The translations under genes were made by a program, and so were the position numbers. From Bacteroidaceae bacterium (lineage in GTDB: Bacteria; Bacteroidota; Bacteroidia; Bacteroidales; Bacteroidaceae): DNA of 64,000 nucleotides. The notes beneath the pieces are model-generated. The model did not search any database. It was not told where the DNA came from and worked only from the letters and a program-made list of their open reading frames with translations. The stretch is from positions 1 to 64,000 of the forward strand of contig JAFVTT010000024.1 in the NCBI GenBank assembly GCA_017503065.1, read 5' to 3'. This document shows positions 44,060-53,489 of this stretch, piece after piece. The number at the start of each line of letters is the position of its first letter. The first letter of the stretch is position 1.

Positions 44060-44460
44060 AGTAAAGTACAGCCCCCTCCGTCGCGTTGCGACACCTCCCC
44101 TAACTTAGGGGAGGAAAGGGAGATGGGGGCGTGGTTTCAAGTTTAAGGTTTCTGGTTTCAGGTTTAAGGTTTCAGGTGTCCCGCTACTTTGTCCTCCAAA
44201 GTTAGAGGGCGAAGAGGGTCTTTAGAAGAATGAGTGAATGTCATTCTGTGCCATCTGAGGGCCACAATCCCCATTGCGACATTGGATAAGGCGAAACGAA
44301 GGGGGATGATAAACGGAAAACGGGAAACGGAAATGGGAAAGCGGAAAACTGGAAAACTGGAAACGGGAAACTCACCGCTCAGTTGCTCTTTACATACCCC
44401 CTCCGCCCTTCGGGCTCGTCCCCCTGACTCAGAGGGACAAAGAATAGTGGTTTTATAAAA
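44060..44460. repeat. Repeat-filled spacer between mscL and the hexosaminidase gene
   Basis: No gene seen. It holds hairpins of the CCTCCCC..GGGGAGG class (44090-44115), pyrimidine/purine words GTTTCAAG, GTTTAAGG and GTTTCAGG in close succession (44130-44180), purine words AAACGGGAAACGG (44310-44370), and a CCCCCTCCG...CAGAGGGAC block near 44396-44437. The same kinds of blocks fill 21180-21500. Confidence 0.6.
44205..44280. repeat. Structured repeat element, copy 2
   Basis: AGGGCGA.GAGGG, then the hairpin AGAATGA-gtgaatg-TCATTCT (44227-44247), then TGAGGG, CAATCCCC and ATTGCGAC, in the same order and spacing as at 21400-21485. The stem differs from copy 1 at two positions, with both partners changed. 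Confidence 0.6.
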
Positions 44461-44548
44461 ACACCCCCAGCGACCGTCTAACGCTGGAGGTGCTGAGAGG
44501 ACACAAAGAGGGCAGAGGTTTATCCCCTGCCCTACTCCTTTATCATTA

Positions 44549-46873
44549 TCAGTTGACTGTAATCTCGTCCAGGAACACGAATGAGGGATGACCCTTACCG
44601 CCATGCCATTCGGGCAGGCTATGCTCGGGCTGTACATACACCTTGATGTAACGGGCAGTAACGGGTATGAAATCCAGTGTGTGCTCGTAGATCTGGTTGG
44701 GGTTGTCCAGAGTCATGGTAGGATAATCCTCGGCAGCCACCTCGGTGAAGTTCTCACCGTCCTCGGAGGTGGAAACGGCAAAGCGGCGTGCATCGAACAC
44801 CCAGTCACCCTTCTCCACCAAGGTAGAGATAGAAACGGTGCTGAACTCAGTGGGCTGCTTCATGTCGATGACAGCCTCCATGTCGTTCTTGAAGAAGGCT
44901 ATCCAACGACCGGTCTTGTAGTTGTGGTTACCCTTCAGACCATCCAGCAATGTGCCGGCACCATCAAATTCGTACTGACGGTTGATGGGCTGGAGCATGG
45001 TGATGGGCTTGAAACTGGCCTTGTGGATATTTATCTCTTCCTGGAACACACGGCTGTTTCCTGTGGGGCGGATGGCAATGGCCTTGATGGTACATGCCTG
45101 GTTGATCTTCAGCGTGTCGGTGTACTTCTCTGACTGAGCGGTGGGCTCTGTACCGTCCAGAGTATAGTAGATGGGGCTGTTGTCAATGGTCTTGAAAGCA
45201 ACCTTCAGTACCTCCTCCTCGGTATCGGGAGTCATCTTGGCGGTGATGTCAAATACATGTGTGGCATAGTTGTACTGCTTCATGTCGTAGATTTCCACCA
45301 ACTGGGGCAGACGGCTCAGGAAGTCCTCATAGTCCTTCTTGTCGGCAGCGCTCCACTGTACCTCGCAAAGGGCAGCCATACGGGGCATGAGCATGTATTC
45401 AACATGGCTGTAGGTGGGAACGTACTCTGTCCACAGGTTGGCCTGCACGCCGATGATGTGCTTCTGCTCTTCGGGAGTAAGATGAGCGGGCTGGGGATCG
45501 AAGCTGTACACGCGCTCAACGGGAACATAACCGCCGATGGCAAGAGGTTCGCCCTCAACGTCCTTTGTCTGGTAGTAGTCGAAATAGAAATAAGATGTGG
45601 GAGCCATGATGGCATCATGTCCCTGACGGGCTGCCTCGTAGGCATGGTTCTCTCCGCGCCAAGCCATAACGGTGGCATTGGGTGCAAGACCGCCTTCCAG
45701 GATTTCATCCCAACCGATAATCTGGCGTCCCTTCTCGTTGAGGAACTTCTCGGCATGGCTGATGAAGAAACTCTGCAGGTACTCCTCGGCAGTGTGCTTG
45801 TCGTCACCCTTTATGCCCAGCTGCTTGATGCGAGCCTGACACTTGGGGCACTCCTTCCAACGGGTCTTGGGGCACTCGTCGCCACCGATGTGGATGTATT
45901 CAGAGGGGAAGATTTCCACAATCTCAGTCAGAACGTCCTCGATGAAGCGCAATGTGGCATCGTTACCGGCACAGAGAACCTCCTCGGAAACGCCCCACAT
46001 GGTCCATACGTCGTAGGGACCGCCTGTGCAACCCAGTTCGGGATAGGCATGCAGGGCACCCATCATGTGGCCGGGCATGTCAATCTCGGGGATGATGGTA
46101 ATGTAGCGCTCGGCAGCATACTTGACGAGTTCCTTAGCCTCTTCCTGAGTGTAGAAGCCGCCATAGGGGATACCGTCGTACTTGCCGGAATTGCGGCCGA
46201 TGACGGTCTCCTTACGCATAGAGCCCTTCTCGGTGAGCAAAGGACGGCTCTTGATCTCTATTCTCCAGCCCTGGTCCTCGGTCAGATGCCAGTGGAAACG
46301 GTTGATGTTGTGCAGGGCCAGCATGTCGATATGACGCTTCAGAGAGTCCATGCTGAAGATGTGACGAGACACGTCCAGCATGTTGCCACGATAGGCAAAA
46401 CGGGGAGCGTCGTTGATTTCCACACAAGGCAGAGTCACGGTTGCGTCCTTGGCATCGGCAACTGACTTGCGCAAAGTCTGGATACCATAGAACACGCCAG
46501 CCTCTGAACCGCCGGTGATAATTACCTGACTGGGAGTAACCTTCAGGTTGTAACCCTCGGGCTGTTCTGCATTGGGAGCCAGTTGCAGGACGATACCGTT
46601 ACCCTCGGTGCCTTCCATGGGCACCAGTTTCTTGCCAGTCTGCTCCAGCATGTACTCGGCCAGGAACTCGGCATTGCGCTGCATCTTTGCATTGCCCTCA
46701 GGATAGAACACCTTTGTGCCGTCGGTAAGCACAAATGCACCCTCATCGCCCATTACCACCTCGGCAGGAACAGGGATGACATTGTAGTCGGCCTGCTTCA
46801 CATCGGCAGAACAGGAAAAGAGCATACAACCCGCCGCCACAATGGCGGCAAAACTGATAAATGTCTTCTTCAT
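44549..46873 (-). CDS. Beta-N-acetylhexosaminidase, GH20 lipoprotein
   Basis: 774 residues. Lipoprotein signal with Cys21 (MLFSC). Residues 30-155 are the GH20b domain, 156-500 the GH20 barrel with WHLTEDQGWRIEIK (195-208) and YIHIGGDECPK (catalytic Asp332-Glu333), 540-620 a small C-terminal beta-domain (YYTLDGTEPT), and 625-774 an F5/8-type discoidin-like sugar-binding domain. It releases terminal GlcNAc or GalNAc from glycans such as mucin or host N-glycans, probably at the cell surface. It stands alone, not in a polysaccharide-utilisation locus. Confidence 0.93.
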   Translation of the reverse strand: MKKTFISFAAIVAAGCMLFSCSADVKQADYNVIPVPAEVVMGDEGAFVLTDGTKVFYPEGNAKMQRNAEFLAEYMLEQTGKKLVPMEGTEGNGIVLQLAPNAEQPEGYNLKVTPSQVIITGGSEAGVFYGIQTLRKSVADAKDATVTLPCVEINDAPRFAYRGNMLDVSRHIFSMDSLKRHIDMLALHNINRFHWHLTEDQGWRIEIKSRPLLTEKGSMRKETVIGRNSGKYDGIPYGGFYTQEEAKELVKYAAERYITIIPEIDMPGHMMGALHAYPELGCTGGPYDVWTMWGVSEEVLCAGNDATLRFIEDVLTEIVEIFPSEYIHIGGDECPKTRWKECPKCQARIKQLGIKGDDKHTAEEYLQSFFISHAEKFLNEKGRQIIGWDEILEGGLAPNATVMAWRGENHAYEAARQGHDAIMAPTSYFYFDYYQTKDVEGEPLAIGGYVPVERVYSFDPQPAHLTPEEQKHIIGVQANLWTEYVPTYSHVEYMLMPRMAALCEVQWSAADKKDYEDFLSRLPQLVEIYDMKQYNYATHVFDITAKMTPDTEEEVLKVAFKTIDNSPIYYTLDGTEPTAQSEKYTDTLKINQACTIKAIAIRPTGNSRVFQEEINIHKASFKPITMLQPINRQYEFDGAGTLLDGLKGNHNYKTGRWIAFFKNDMEAVIDMKQPTEFSTVSISTLVEKGDWVFDARRFAVSTSEDGENFTEVAAEDYPTMTLDNPNQIYEHTLDFIPVTARYIKVYVQPEHSLPEWHGGKGHPSFVFLDEITVN

Positions 46874-46990
46874 AGTGTAAATTAGATTAATAATTTATGT
46901 TAACGATAGATTTTACGGAAGGTAAAAGTAGTGCTTTAATTTGACATACCCAAACAAAAGCGCGCGTTTTGTGCAAAAACGGAGCAAAAA

Positions 46991-47030
46991 CAAAGGAGAC
47001 AAGCGCCCTTGACAGACACTCGTCTCCTTT
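46991..47030 (-). terminator. Terminator of glgP
   Basis: AAAGGAGACAAG and CTCGTCTCCTTT pair as a 12 bp stem with one mismatch around a 16-base loop. On the minus strand TTTGTTTTTGC follows. Confidence 0.85.
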
Positions 47031-47082
47031 ATATGCCGACAATTTCAAAAGAAATTGCCCTATCATGTCCGCACGGAGCGGA

Positions 47083-49644
47083 TTAGAACCATGTTACGTA
47101 GCAGAAGTCCTGACGGTGAGGCAGGTTCTCGTTCTTGGGGAACATACGCAGGGCAGACTTGTAGCTGCCGGCGTTGTCCAGAACGTGAATACCCTCGAAG
47201 GTGAACTCGTTGCCGTTCTTGCCAGTCATCTTCATGGGCTCAACGCTGTAGATTGTCTCTACGCCGTCCTTGTCGGTGCGTACGGTAACGATTTCGATAC
47301 CTACTGCATCGTTCAAACCAGCCTCGTCAACAACAACCTTCACGCTGTACTCCTTACCGGCCTCTACCTGACCGTTCATCAGAGCCTCGTTGGCGTCAAC
47401 GCTGAGAACCTTGATGTCGTTCCACTTGGTAGCAACCTCTTCCTTCCATGCAGCAATCTCCTTGGCCAGCTTGTTGCCGTTGGCACGCAGGGCGTTGCCA
47501 CGGTCGCGCAGCTTGTTGTAGAACTTGCTATAGTAGTCGTCCAACTGACGCTTCATGGTGTAGTGAGGAGCGATAGTAGCGATAGAGTTCTTGATAACCT
47601 TCACCCAACCAGTGCTGTAACCCTTAGAGTTGCGTGCATAGTAGAGAGGCATGATCTCGTTCTCCAGCAGGCTGTAGATGGTAGCGGCATCCAGCTGGTC
47701 CTGATGGGCCTGGTTCTGGTATGTACGCTTCTCGGTCAGAGCCCAACCTGCACCCTCGCGGTAGCCCTCGAGCCACCAACCGTCAAGTACAGAGAGGTTT
47801 ACAACACCGTTCATCAGAGCCTTCTCGCCAGATGTACCGCTGGCCTCGAGAGGACGTGTGGGAGTGTTCATCCAGATATCAACACCGGAAATCAGGCGAC
47901 GGGCCAACTGCATGTCGTAGTTCTCCAGGAAGATGATCTTGCCCAGGAACTGAGGCATCTGGCTGATCTCGTAGATGCGCTTGATCAAGCCCTGACCTGC
48001 ACCGTCGGCGGGGTGAGCCTTACCGGTGTACAGGAACTGTACGGGATAATTGGGGTTGTTGACGATCTTCTCCAGACGCTCCAGGTCGGTGAACAGCAGG
48101 TGTGCACGCTTGTAGGTAGCGAAACGACGGCCGAAACCAATCAGCAGGGCATTGGGGTTGATCTTGTCCATCAGGCTTACTACACGTGAGGGATCACCCT
48201 GGTTCTTCAGCCAGCTGTCGCGGAACTGCTCACGGATGTAGTTGACCAACTTGGTCTTCAGTTCCATGCGTGTCTTCCAAACCTCGTCATCGCTTACGTT
48301 GTAGATACCGTGCCAGATTTCCTCGTTGCTCTGGTCGGCCAGATGGTTGGCATCGAAGTGCTTGGCATAGAGCTTGCGCCACTCGTTAGCACACCATGTG
48401 GGGAAGTGAACACCGTTGGTAACGTAGCCAACGTGGCTCTCCTCGGGATAGTAACCGTTCCAGATACCGGCAAACATCTTCTTGCTGACCTCACCGTGCA
48501 ACCAGCTTACGCCGTTAACCTCCTGACAGGTATTGCAAGCGAAGGTAGACATACAGAAGCGCTCGCCCTTGTCCTCGGGATTCATGCGGCCCATGCCGAT
48601 GAACTCGTCCCAAGAGATACCCAGAAGCTGGGGATAACCGCTCATGTACTTAGAGAACAGCTGCTCGTCGAAGTAGTCGTGACCTGCAGGCACGGGAGTG
48701 TGAACGGTGTAGAGAGAGCTTACGCGAACCAGTTCGAGGGCCTCGGTGAAGCTGAAACCATCCTTAACGTAGTCAACCAGACGCTGTACGTTGCACAGTG
48801 CTGCGTGACCCTCGTTGCAGTGGTAAACGTCCTTCTTGATGCCAAGCTGCTTCAGCAGCAGAACACCACCGATACCCAGCAGGATCTCCTGCTTCAGACG
48901 GTTCTCCCAGTTACCACCATACAGAGCGTGGGTGATGGAACGGTCGAACTCGCTGTTCATATCGTTGTCGGTGTCAAGCAGATACAGCTTAACGCGACCA
49001 ACGTTTACACGCCAAACGTATGCGTGAACAAAGTAGTTCATGTAGGGAACATCCACAACCATGGGAGTGCCGTCAGCATTGAGCTGCTGCTCGATGGGCA
49101 GTGAACCGAAGTTCTGAGCCTCATAGTTGGCAACCTGCTGGCCGTCCATGCTCAGGGTCTGTGTGAAGTAACCGTAGCGATACAGGAAACCTACAGCACA
49201 CATGTCCACGTTGCTGTCAGAAGCCTCCTTGATGTAGTCACCGGCCAAGATACCAAGACCACCAGAGTAGATCTTCAGCACCTGGTTCAGACCATACTCC
49301 ATGCAGAGGTATGCAACGGAAGCGCGGTTCTTGTCGGGCTCCACGTCCATGTACTGACGGAACTGTGAGTACACGTCGTTCATCTTCTTCACGATGGCCT
49401 TGTCCTGAGCCAACTCCTCCATTCTCTCATGAGAGAGACGCTCCAGCAGGAGAACGGGGTTCTGGCCGCACTCGGCATACAACTTGGGATCCAAGCTGGT
49501 AAACAGGCTACGTGCATCGTGATTCCAAGCCCACCACATGTTATGGGCCAGTTCATTCAACTTCTCCAACTCGGCAGGGATGTTGCTCTTTGCAGAGACA
49601 GCTCTCCATGCAGCCGCATTGGCGTTGCTTGCTTTAATTCTCAT
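47083..49644 (-). CDS. glgP: Alpha-glucan (glycogen) phosphorylase
   Basis: 853 residues, GT35 of the short bacterial type with an N-terminal DUF3417 domain ([20 protein letters not shown]). The catalytic part has YCCMEYGL-like [21 protein letters not shown], and [19 protein letters not shown] with the PLP lysine. It removes glucose as glucose 1-phosphate from glycogen or maltodextrin. The C-terminal 90 residues form an extra beta-sandwich. It starts 59 bases after glgA ends and is co-transcribed with it, so synthesis and breakdown of glycogen share one operon. Confidence 0.93.
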   Translation of the reverse strand: MRIKASNANAAAWRAVSAKSNIPAELEKLNELAHNMWWAWNHDARSLFTSLDPKLYAECGQNPVLLLERLSHERMEELAQDKAIVKKMNDVYSQFRQYMDVEPDKNRASVAYLCMEYGLNQVLKIYSGGLGILAGDYIKEASDSNVDMCAVGFLYRYGYFTQTLSMDGQQVANYEAQNFGSLPIEQQLNADGTPMVVDVPYMNYFVHAYVWRVNVGRVKLYLLDTDNDMNSEFDRSITHALYGGNWENRLKQEILLGIGGVLLLKQLGIKKDVYHCNEGHAALCNVQRLVDYVKDGFSFTEALELVRVSSLYTVHTPVPAGHDYFDEQLFSKYMSGYPQLLGISWDEFIGMGRMNPEDKGERFCMSTFACNTCQEVNGVSWLHGEVSKKMFAGIWNGYYPEESHVGYVTNGVHFPTWCANEWRKLYAKHFDANHLADQSNEEIWHGIYNVSDDEVWKTRMELKTKLVNYIREQFRDSWLKNQGDPSRVVSLMDKINPNALLIGFGRRFATYKRAHLLFTDLERLEKIVNNPNYPVQFLYTGKAHPADGAGQGLIKRIYEISQMPQFLGKIIFLENYDMQLARRLISGVDIWMNTPTRPLEASGTSGEKALMNGVVNLSVLDGWWLEGYREGAGWALTEKRTYQNQAHQDQLDAATIYSLLENEIMPLYYARNSKGYSTGWVKVIKNSIATIAPHYTMKRQLDDYYSKFYNKLRDRGNALRANGNKLAKEIAAWKEEVATKWNDIKVLSVDANEALMNGQVEAGKEYSVKVVVDEAGLNDAVGIEIVTVRTDKDGVETIYSVEPMKMTGKNGNEFTFEGIHVLDNAGSYKSALRMFPKNENLPHRQDFCYVTWF

Positions 49645-49703
49645 AATTGTTTGTTTTTATTTGTTTATTCTTGTATTTTTCAATAAGGTAGAATAAGGTG
49701 GTC

Positions 49704-51371
49704 TTATTTTGAAGCGACACGGATATCGCGGTTCTTCAATGCTATATCGTAAGCCTCGTAGTAGTACTTGATGAAGTTCTTCCACAGGGCCTTGTCAGAC
49801 AGTTTCTTGGCCTTCTTGCGCACCTCTTCCACTTCCTTGTCGGAAAGGCGGGAGAAGTCGGAAACGGTCTCCTTGATACGGTCGGCAACCTCACTGTAGT
49901 TATAGTCGGTACGACGGATTACCTCCACACCGTCCATGATGGTGGAGTTGCCACCCTTCACGCTGTTTGCCCACATGCCGAAACCGGAAAGGCTGGTGGT
50001 GACACAGGGAACGTGGAAAGCCACACTCTCCAGGGGAGTATAGCCCCATGGTTCATAGTAAGAAGGATATACGCTGAGGTCCTTGCCGATGATGACATCA
50101 TAATAGCTGATGTTTATCACACCGTCCTTGCCGTCCAGATAACAGGGAACGAAAATCAACTTTACCTTGTCTTCGGGACGGTTCCACATATCATGATATT
50201 TCATCATGCCGGTAACGTTGTCATGGCTCATATCGTTCAGCCAATGGGTAATTACGGGACATTCCAGAGGTGTGTCGAACCTGTCGGGGCTGCAAAGACG
50301 CTCCACAAGGTCTTCACGGGGCTCGCCAACCCAAGCGGGTACCTCAACCAATGCCAGGACCTGCTTGTCCAGGTTCCTGTCGCGGCTGAGACGGTTCATT
50401 GCCTCGATGAATACGTCAATGCCCTTGTTGCGGAACTCATAACGTCCGCTTGTACCGACAATCAGAGTGTCTTCAGGGAAGTCGCAGCCTGTCAAACAAT
50501 TTGCTATGTGCAAAATCATTTCGCGGGCTTCCTTGCGCTTGCGCTTGAACTCTGCCGCCTTGGGCACGAAATCAGCTTCAAAGCCATTGGGCAGGACGGC
50601 ATGGCACTTCTTGTCCATCAGTTCCTCGCATTCGTGTGCGGTAACGTCGCTGACGGTAGAGAAGCAGTCAACACGGTGAGCGGTTTCGCGCTCAAGGCTG
50701 TGCTTGGCCTCCACGTTCAGCTCCTTGGACATCTGTGTGCCGTTGTAGGCCCAGAGATAGTCGTACAAGGGCTTGTTGTTGCCGGCTATGCTGCGGCCGA
50801 TGGTTGTGGCATGGGTGGTGAAGATAGTTGCAATGGCAGGTACGTTCTGCTGGATGTACATCGCACCGAGACAGGTCATCCACTCGTGAGCCTGATATAC
50901 CACGTTCTTGCAAGTCTTCTCCAGAGAATGACGGAAGAAACTCTCTACCACAAGACCGGCAGCATAAGAAAACATGTTGGCCTCGTCGTAGTCACCATAA
51001 CCGTTCATGCTGTCCACCTTGGCATACTCCCAAAGGTTTGCATACAACTGGTCGCGCATGGGGAAATATTTGTTGAAGGCTACCAGAACCACGCATGGCT
51101 GGCCGGGAATGTTCCAACGGCCTACACGTACTTCAAGTCCCTCCTTGCGGGCCTTGGCTGTCCAAGACTTCCACATCTTCTTATCTTCGATGAACAGAGG
51201 ATTCTCTTTTCCTTGCCAAAAATCAGGACCAATAAAAACAACCTTGTCAGGCATGGCTTCCTGGAGGGTTTTGGCACGAGTAGAAAGGACGGTGTAGATA
51301 CCACCGACCTTGTTGCAGACTTCCCAACTTGACTCAAAAATGAAGTCGGGAGAGAGCTTTGTATTTGCCAT
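49704..51371 (-). CDS. glgA: Glycogen synthase, GT3-like
   Basis: 555 residues. FESSWEVCNKVGGIYTVLST (10-29) has the KVGGI loop, FTTHATTIGRSIAGNN and PSYYEPWGYTPLESVAF are the nucleotide-sugar and acceptor blocks with the E-x7-E pair. The layout is nearer to the eukaryotic GT3 enzymes, which use UDP-glucose, than to E. coli GlgA, as is usual in Bacteroidetes. It extends alpha-1,4-glucan chains. The start at 51371 (MANTKLSPD) is chosen; the longer frame from 51422 crosses the promoter box. Confidence 0.9.
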   Translation of the reverse strand: MANTKLSPDFIFESSWEVCNKVGGIYTVLSTRAKTLQEAMPDKVVFIGPDFWQGKENPLFIEDKKMWKSWTAKARKEGLEVRVGRWNIPGQPCVVLVAFNKYFPMRDQLYANLWEYAKVDSMNGYGDYDEANMFSYAAGLVVESFFRHSLEKTCKNVVYQAHEWMTCLGAMYIQQNVPAIATIFTTHATTIGRSIAGNNKPLYDYLWAYNGTQMSKELNVEAKHSLERETAHRVDCFSTVSDVTAHECEELMDKKCHAVLPNGFEADFVPKAAEFKRKRKEAREMILHIANCLTGCDFPEDTLIVGTSGRYEFRNKGIDVFIEAMNRLSRDRNLDKQVLALVEVPAWVGEPREDLVERLCSPDRFDTPLECPVITHWLNDMSHDNVTGMMKYHDMWNRPEDKVKLIFVPCYLDGKDGVINISYYDVIIGKDLSVYPSYYEPWGYTPLESVAFHVPCVTTSLSGFGMWANSVKGGNSTIMDGVEVIRRTDYNYSEVADRIKETVSDFSRLSDKEVEEVRKKAKKLSDKALWKNFIKYYYEAYDIALKNRDIRVASK

Positions 51372-51411
51372 TATGATAGTTTTAATCTTATAAATTACCT
51401 TAAACCGCGTG

Positions 51412-51419
51412 CAAAGATA
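51412..51419 (-). promoter_or_regulatory. Promoter -7 box of the glgA-glgP operon
   Basis: TATCTTTG on the minus strand, 41 bases upstream of the ATG at 51371. Confidence 0.65.
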
Positions 51420-51482
51420 CAAATTTTTATTTAAAAAACGTAAAAATCGCTGTCAATTTATCACTTAGTATTCCTTTTTGAA

Positions 51483-51490
51483 TAACTTTG
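51483..51490 (+). promoter_or_regulatory. Promoter -7 box of the secreted protein gene at 51523
   Basis: TAACTTTG, 33 bases upstream of the ATG at 51523, divergent from the glycogen promoter. Confidence 0.6.
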
Positions 51491-51522
51491 CATGAGAATC
51501 GCATACATAAGCACATACGGAA

Positions 51523-51933
51523 ATGAGACACATTTTTGCATTACTTGCATTGTCGCTATGCCTTGCCGTCCATGCCGGCAAACCATGGAAACTCAGTTTG
51601 ACTGACCCGAAAGAAAAGATAACCCTGGACATTGACCTGTACGAGGAAAGCATTGAAGTCCCAGGCATGGAAATGTTCGGTCCCATGAACGGTTATCTGG
51701 GCGGAAATATTTACGGAGTATGGACAGTAACCTCATTTCAGATAAAGAAGGACAAGGCCATACTCAGGCTTTCCAACGACCTGGGCAGCGAAACCCAGGA
51801 GGCAGAACTGAGTCAGACATCAGACTCCACCTACACGCTGAAACTTCTCGGTTCCACCGTGGTAAAAAGAGCAGAGGGGCGCAAACTTCACAAGATTACG
51901 CCCACTCTGAAAATGATTAAAAACCGAGATTGA
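51523..51933 (+). CDS. Secreted hypothetical protein
   Basis: 136 residues with a signal peptide (MRHIFALLALSLCLAVHA). The mature part is beta-rich (KITLDIDLYEESIEVPGMEM, then GNIYGVWTVTSFQIKKDKAI) and ends in a basic tail. I do not recognise the family. It is small, probably periplasmic, and transcribed alone from its own promoter. Its last 17 bases overlap the 3' end of the convergent antiporter gene. Confidence 0.7.
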   Translation: MRHIFALLALSLCLAVHAGKPWKLSLTDPKEKITLDIDLYEESIEVPGMEMFGPMNGYLGGNIYGVWTVTSFQIKKDKAILRLSNDLGSETQEAELSQTSDSTYTLKLLGSTVVKRAEGRKLHKITPTLKMIKNRD

Positions 51934-52864
51934 CCTGCCACCCCATCACCAGGGCAACCATATACAGGACGTACAAGGCAATCATTACCGCGCCCTCCAT
52001 TTTTGTTATCTTGTGGCCGGTGCCTCCGAAGACGAACAGCACTATGCCACTGCCCACCAGTGCAATCCAGTCAAGCGTTCCGATACCCTTGATGTTCATC
52101 GGACAGATAAAGGCACTGGTACCCAGTATAAAGAAGATATTTAACAGGTTACTGCCTATGGCATTGCCCAGTGCCAAACCCTTGCTGCCCTTTCTTGCGG
52201 CAACAATGCTGGTGGCCAACTCCGGCAAGCTGGTACCCGCGGCAAGGATGGTAAGCCCCACTACCCTTTCGCTCATTCCGCATGAAGTGGCCAAAGACGA
52301 AGCGCTGGACACAAGCAACTGGCCACCGCCTACAAGGCATACCAAACCAATCAGCATATAGAGCAAGGTCTTGCCCCAACCATATATAATTCCGCCTCCA
52401 TCTTCCTGCTCTTCTCCGCTACGCGCAACATTATATGAATATATCATGTACATGCTGAAGCACATCAACAGGACAAGTGCGTCCCATCTGCTCAGTGTTC
52501 CGTCCTGAGACAATGCTACCAGGATAAGCGAGGAATATATCACAAAGAGAATATCTCTCGTCAGCAGTTTCTTTGTCAACGACATGGACATCATCATCGC
52601 AGACAAACCTACAATCAACAAGACATTGAAGATATTGCTGCCAACAACATTGCCCACACTCATATCGGCACTGCCATCCAATGCGCTGAAGAAACTTACC
52701 ACAAACTCGGGCATGCTGGTACCCATGGCCACCACCGTAAGACCGATTACCATCTCACTGACATTCCATCTGCGAGCCATGCTGGACGCTCCGTCGGTGA
52801 ACTTGTCTGCACCCCACACGACTACTGCAATTCCAACTAAAAGCAAAACGATGTCCAAAAACAT
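51917..52864 (-). CDS. Calcium/sodium antiporter, YrbG-like
   Basis: 315 residues, ten helices in two inverted halves. The paired alpha-repeats are GTSMPEFVVSFFSALDG with VGNVVGSNIFN, and GTSLPELATSIVAARKG with LGNAIGSNLLN, each holding the acidic ion ligand. It exchanges calcium for sodium (or protons) at the inner membrane. Promoter box at 52939-52946. It runs convergently into the secreted protein gene. Confidence 0.92.
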   Translation of the reverse strand: MFLDIVLLLVGIAVVVWGADKFTDGASSMARRWNVSEMVIGLTVVAMGTSMPEFVVSFFSALDGSADMSVGNVVGSNIFNVLLIVGLSAMMMSMSLTKKLLTRDILFVIYSSLILVALSQDGTLSRWDALVLLMCFSMYMIYSYNVARSGEEQEDGGGIIYGWGKTLLYMLIGLVCLVGGGQLLVSSASSLATSCGMSERVVGLTILAAGTSLPELATSIVAARKGSKGLALGNAIGSNLLNIFFILGTSAFICPMNIKGIGTLDWIALVGSGIVLFVFGGTGHKITKMEGAVMIALYVLYMVALVMGWQVNLGF

Positions 52865-52938
52865 TGATTTAATCTCCTATACCTATTTAATATTATTATA
52901 TTACCTTGACCATAGTCGGGTTTCACAAAAATTGACTG

Positions 52939-52946
52939 CAAAGATA
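52939..52946 (-). promoter_or_regulatory. Promoter -7 box of the calcium/sodium antiporter gene
   Basis: TATCTTTG on the minus strand, 75 bases upstream of the ATG at 52864. Confidence 0.6.
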
Positions 52947-53031
52947 GTGTATTTTGGATAATTTGACCTTCTATTTGAACTATTTTTTGAATTTTAAAGG
53001 AACGAACCTACCTTTTATGCAGAAAAAGCGC

Positions 53032-53039
53032 TACCTTTG
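53032..53039 (+). promoter_or_regulatory. Promoter -7 box of the lipoprotein gene at 53048
   Basis: TACCTTTG ends 8 bases before the ATG at 53048, the same close spacing as at pheA. The mRNA should have almost no leader. Confidence 0.6.
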
Positions 53040-53047
53040 TGCGCAAC

Positions 53048-53464
53048 ATGAGAAAGATAGTCTACATATTCACAGTACTTATCTGTGGAATGAGTATTGG
53101 AGCATGCCACAACGGGAGGACATCAGACGGGCCACATCAGCCAGACACCCAAATTAAAAAGCCCGACACTCCCTCCCGCGACACACTATTGGTCATAACC
53201 ATGCCCGAGAATGCCTTATGGGGACATTTGGGAGAAGGTACCGGAATGAGCGTACTGGAATTCATTACGGACAAAGGAGATACGCTATACATTAACAAAG
53301 AAAGCGAAATCACCGGAACCCCCGGCATCATCTATGGCAGTATACGCAACTACACCGACAGGTTCTGCCTCACCACCACCGACGGAGGAGAAACACTTGT
53401 AAAGGCCGTGAACGTTACGGAAATGCAGGAACTCTGGACCGAGAATGTACGAATTGAGAAATAA
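53048..53464 (+). CDS. Lipoprotein of unknown function
   Basis: 138 residues. Signal peptide with lipobox MSIGAC (Cys20). The mature protein has a Pro/Asp-rich linker (DTQIKKPDTPSRDT) and then a small beta-rich domain (LLVITMPENALWGHLGEGTG, then CLTTTDGGETLVKA). I do not recognise the family. It is 25 bases upstream of the TPR protein gene and probably shares its transcript. A GTG at 53039 is in frame but lies in the promoter box. Confidence 0.7.
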   Translation: MRKIVYIFTVLICGMSIGACHNGRTSDGPHQPDTQIKKPDTPSRDTLLVITMPENALWGHLGEGTGMSVLEFITDKGDTLYINKESEITGTPGIIYGSIRNYTDRFCLTTTDGGETLVKAVNVTEMQELWTENVRIEK

Positions 53465-53489
53465 TCACAAAAGAATATAACAGACAATT

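Noticed and set aside
45257..46465. A 402-codon plus-strand open frame
   Set aside because: It is antisense to the GH20 gene, whose catalytic motifs are unmistakable.
50013..51332. A 439-codon plus-strand open frame
   Set aside because: It is antisense to glgA and has no motif of its own.
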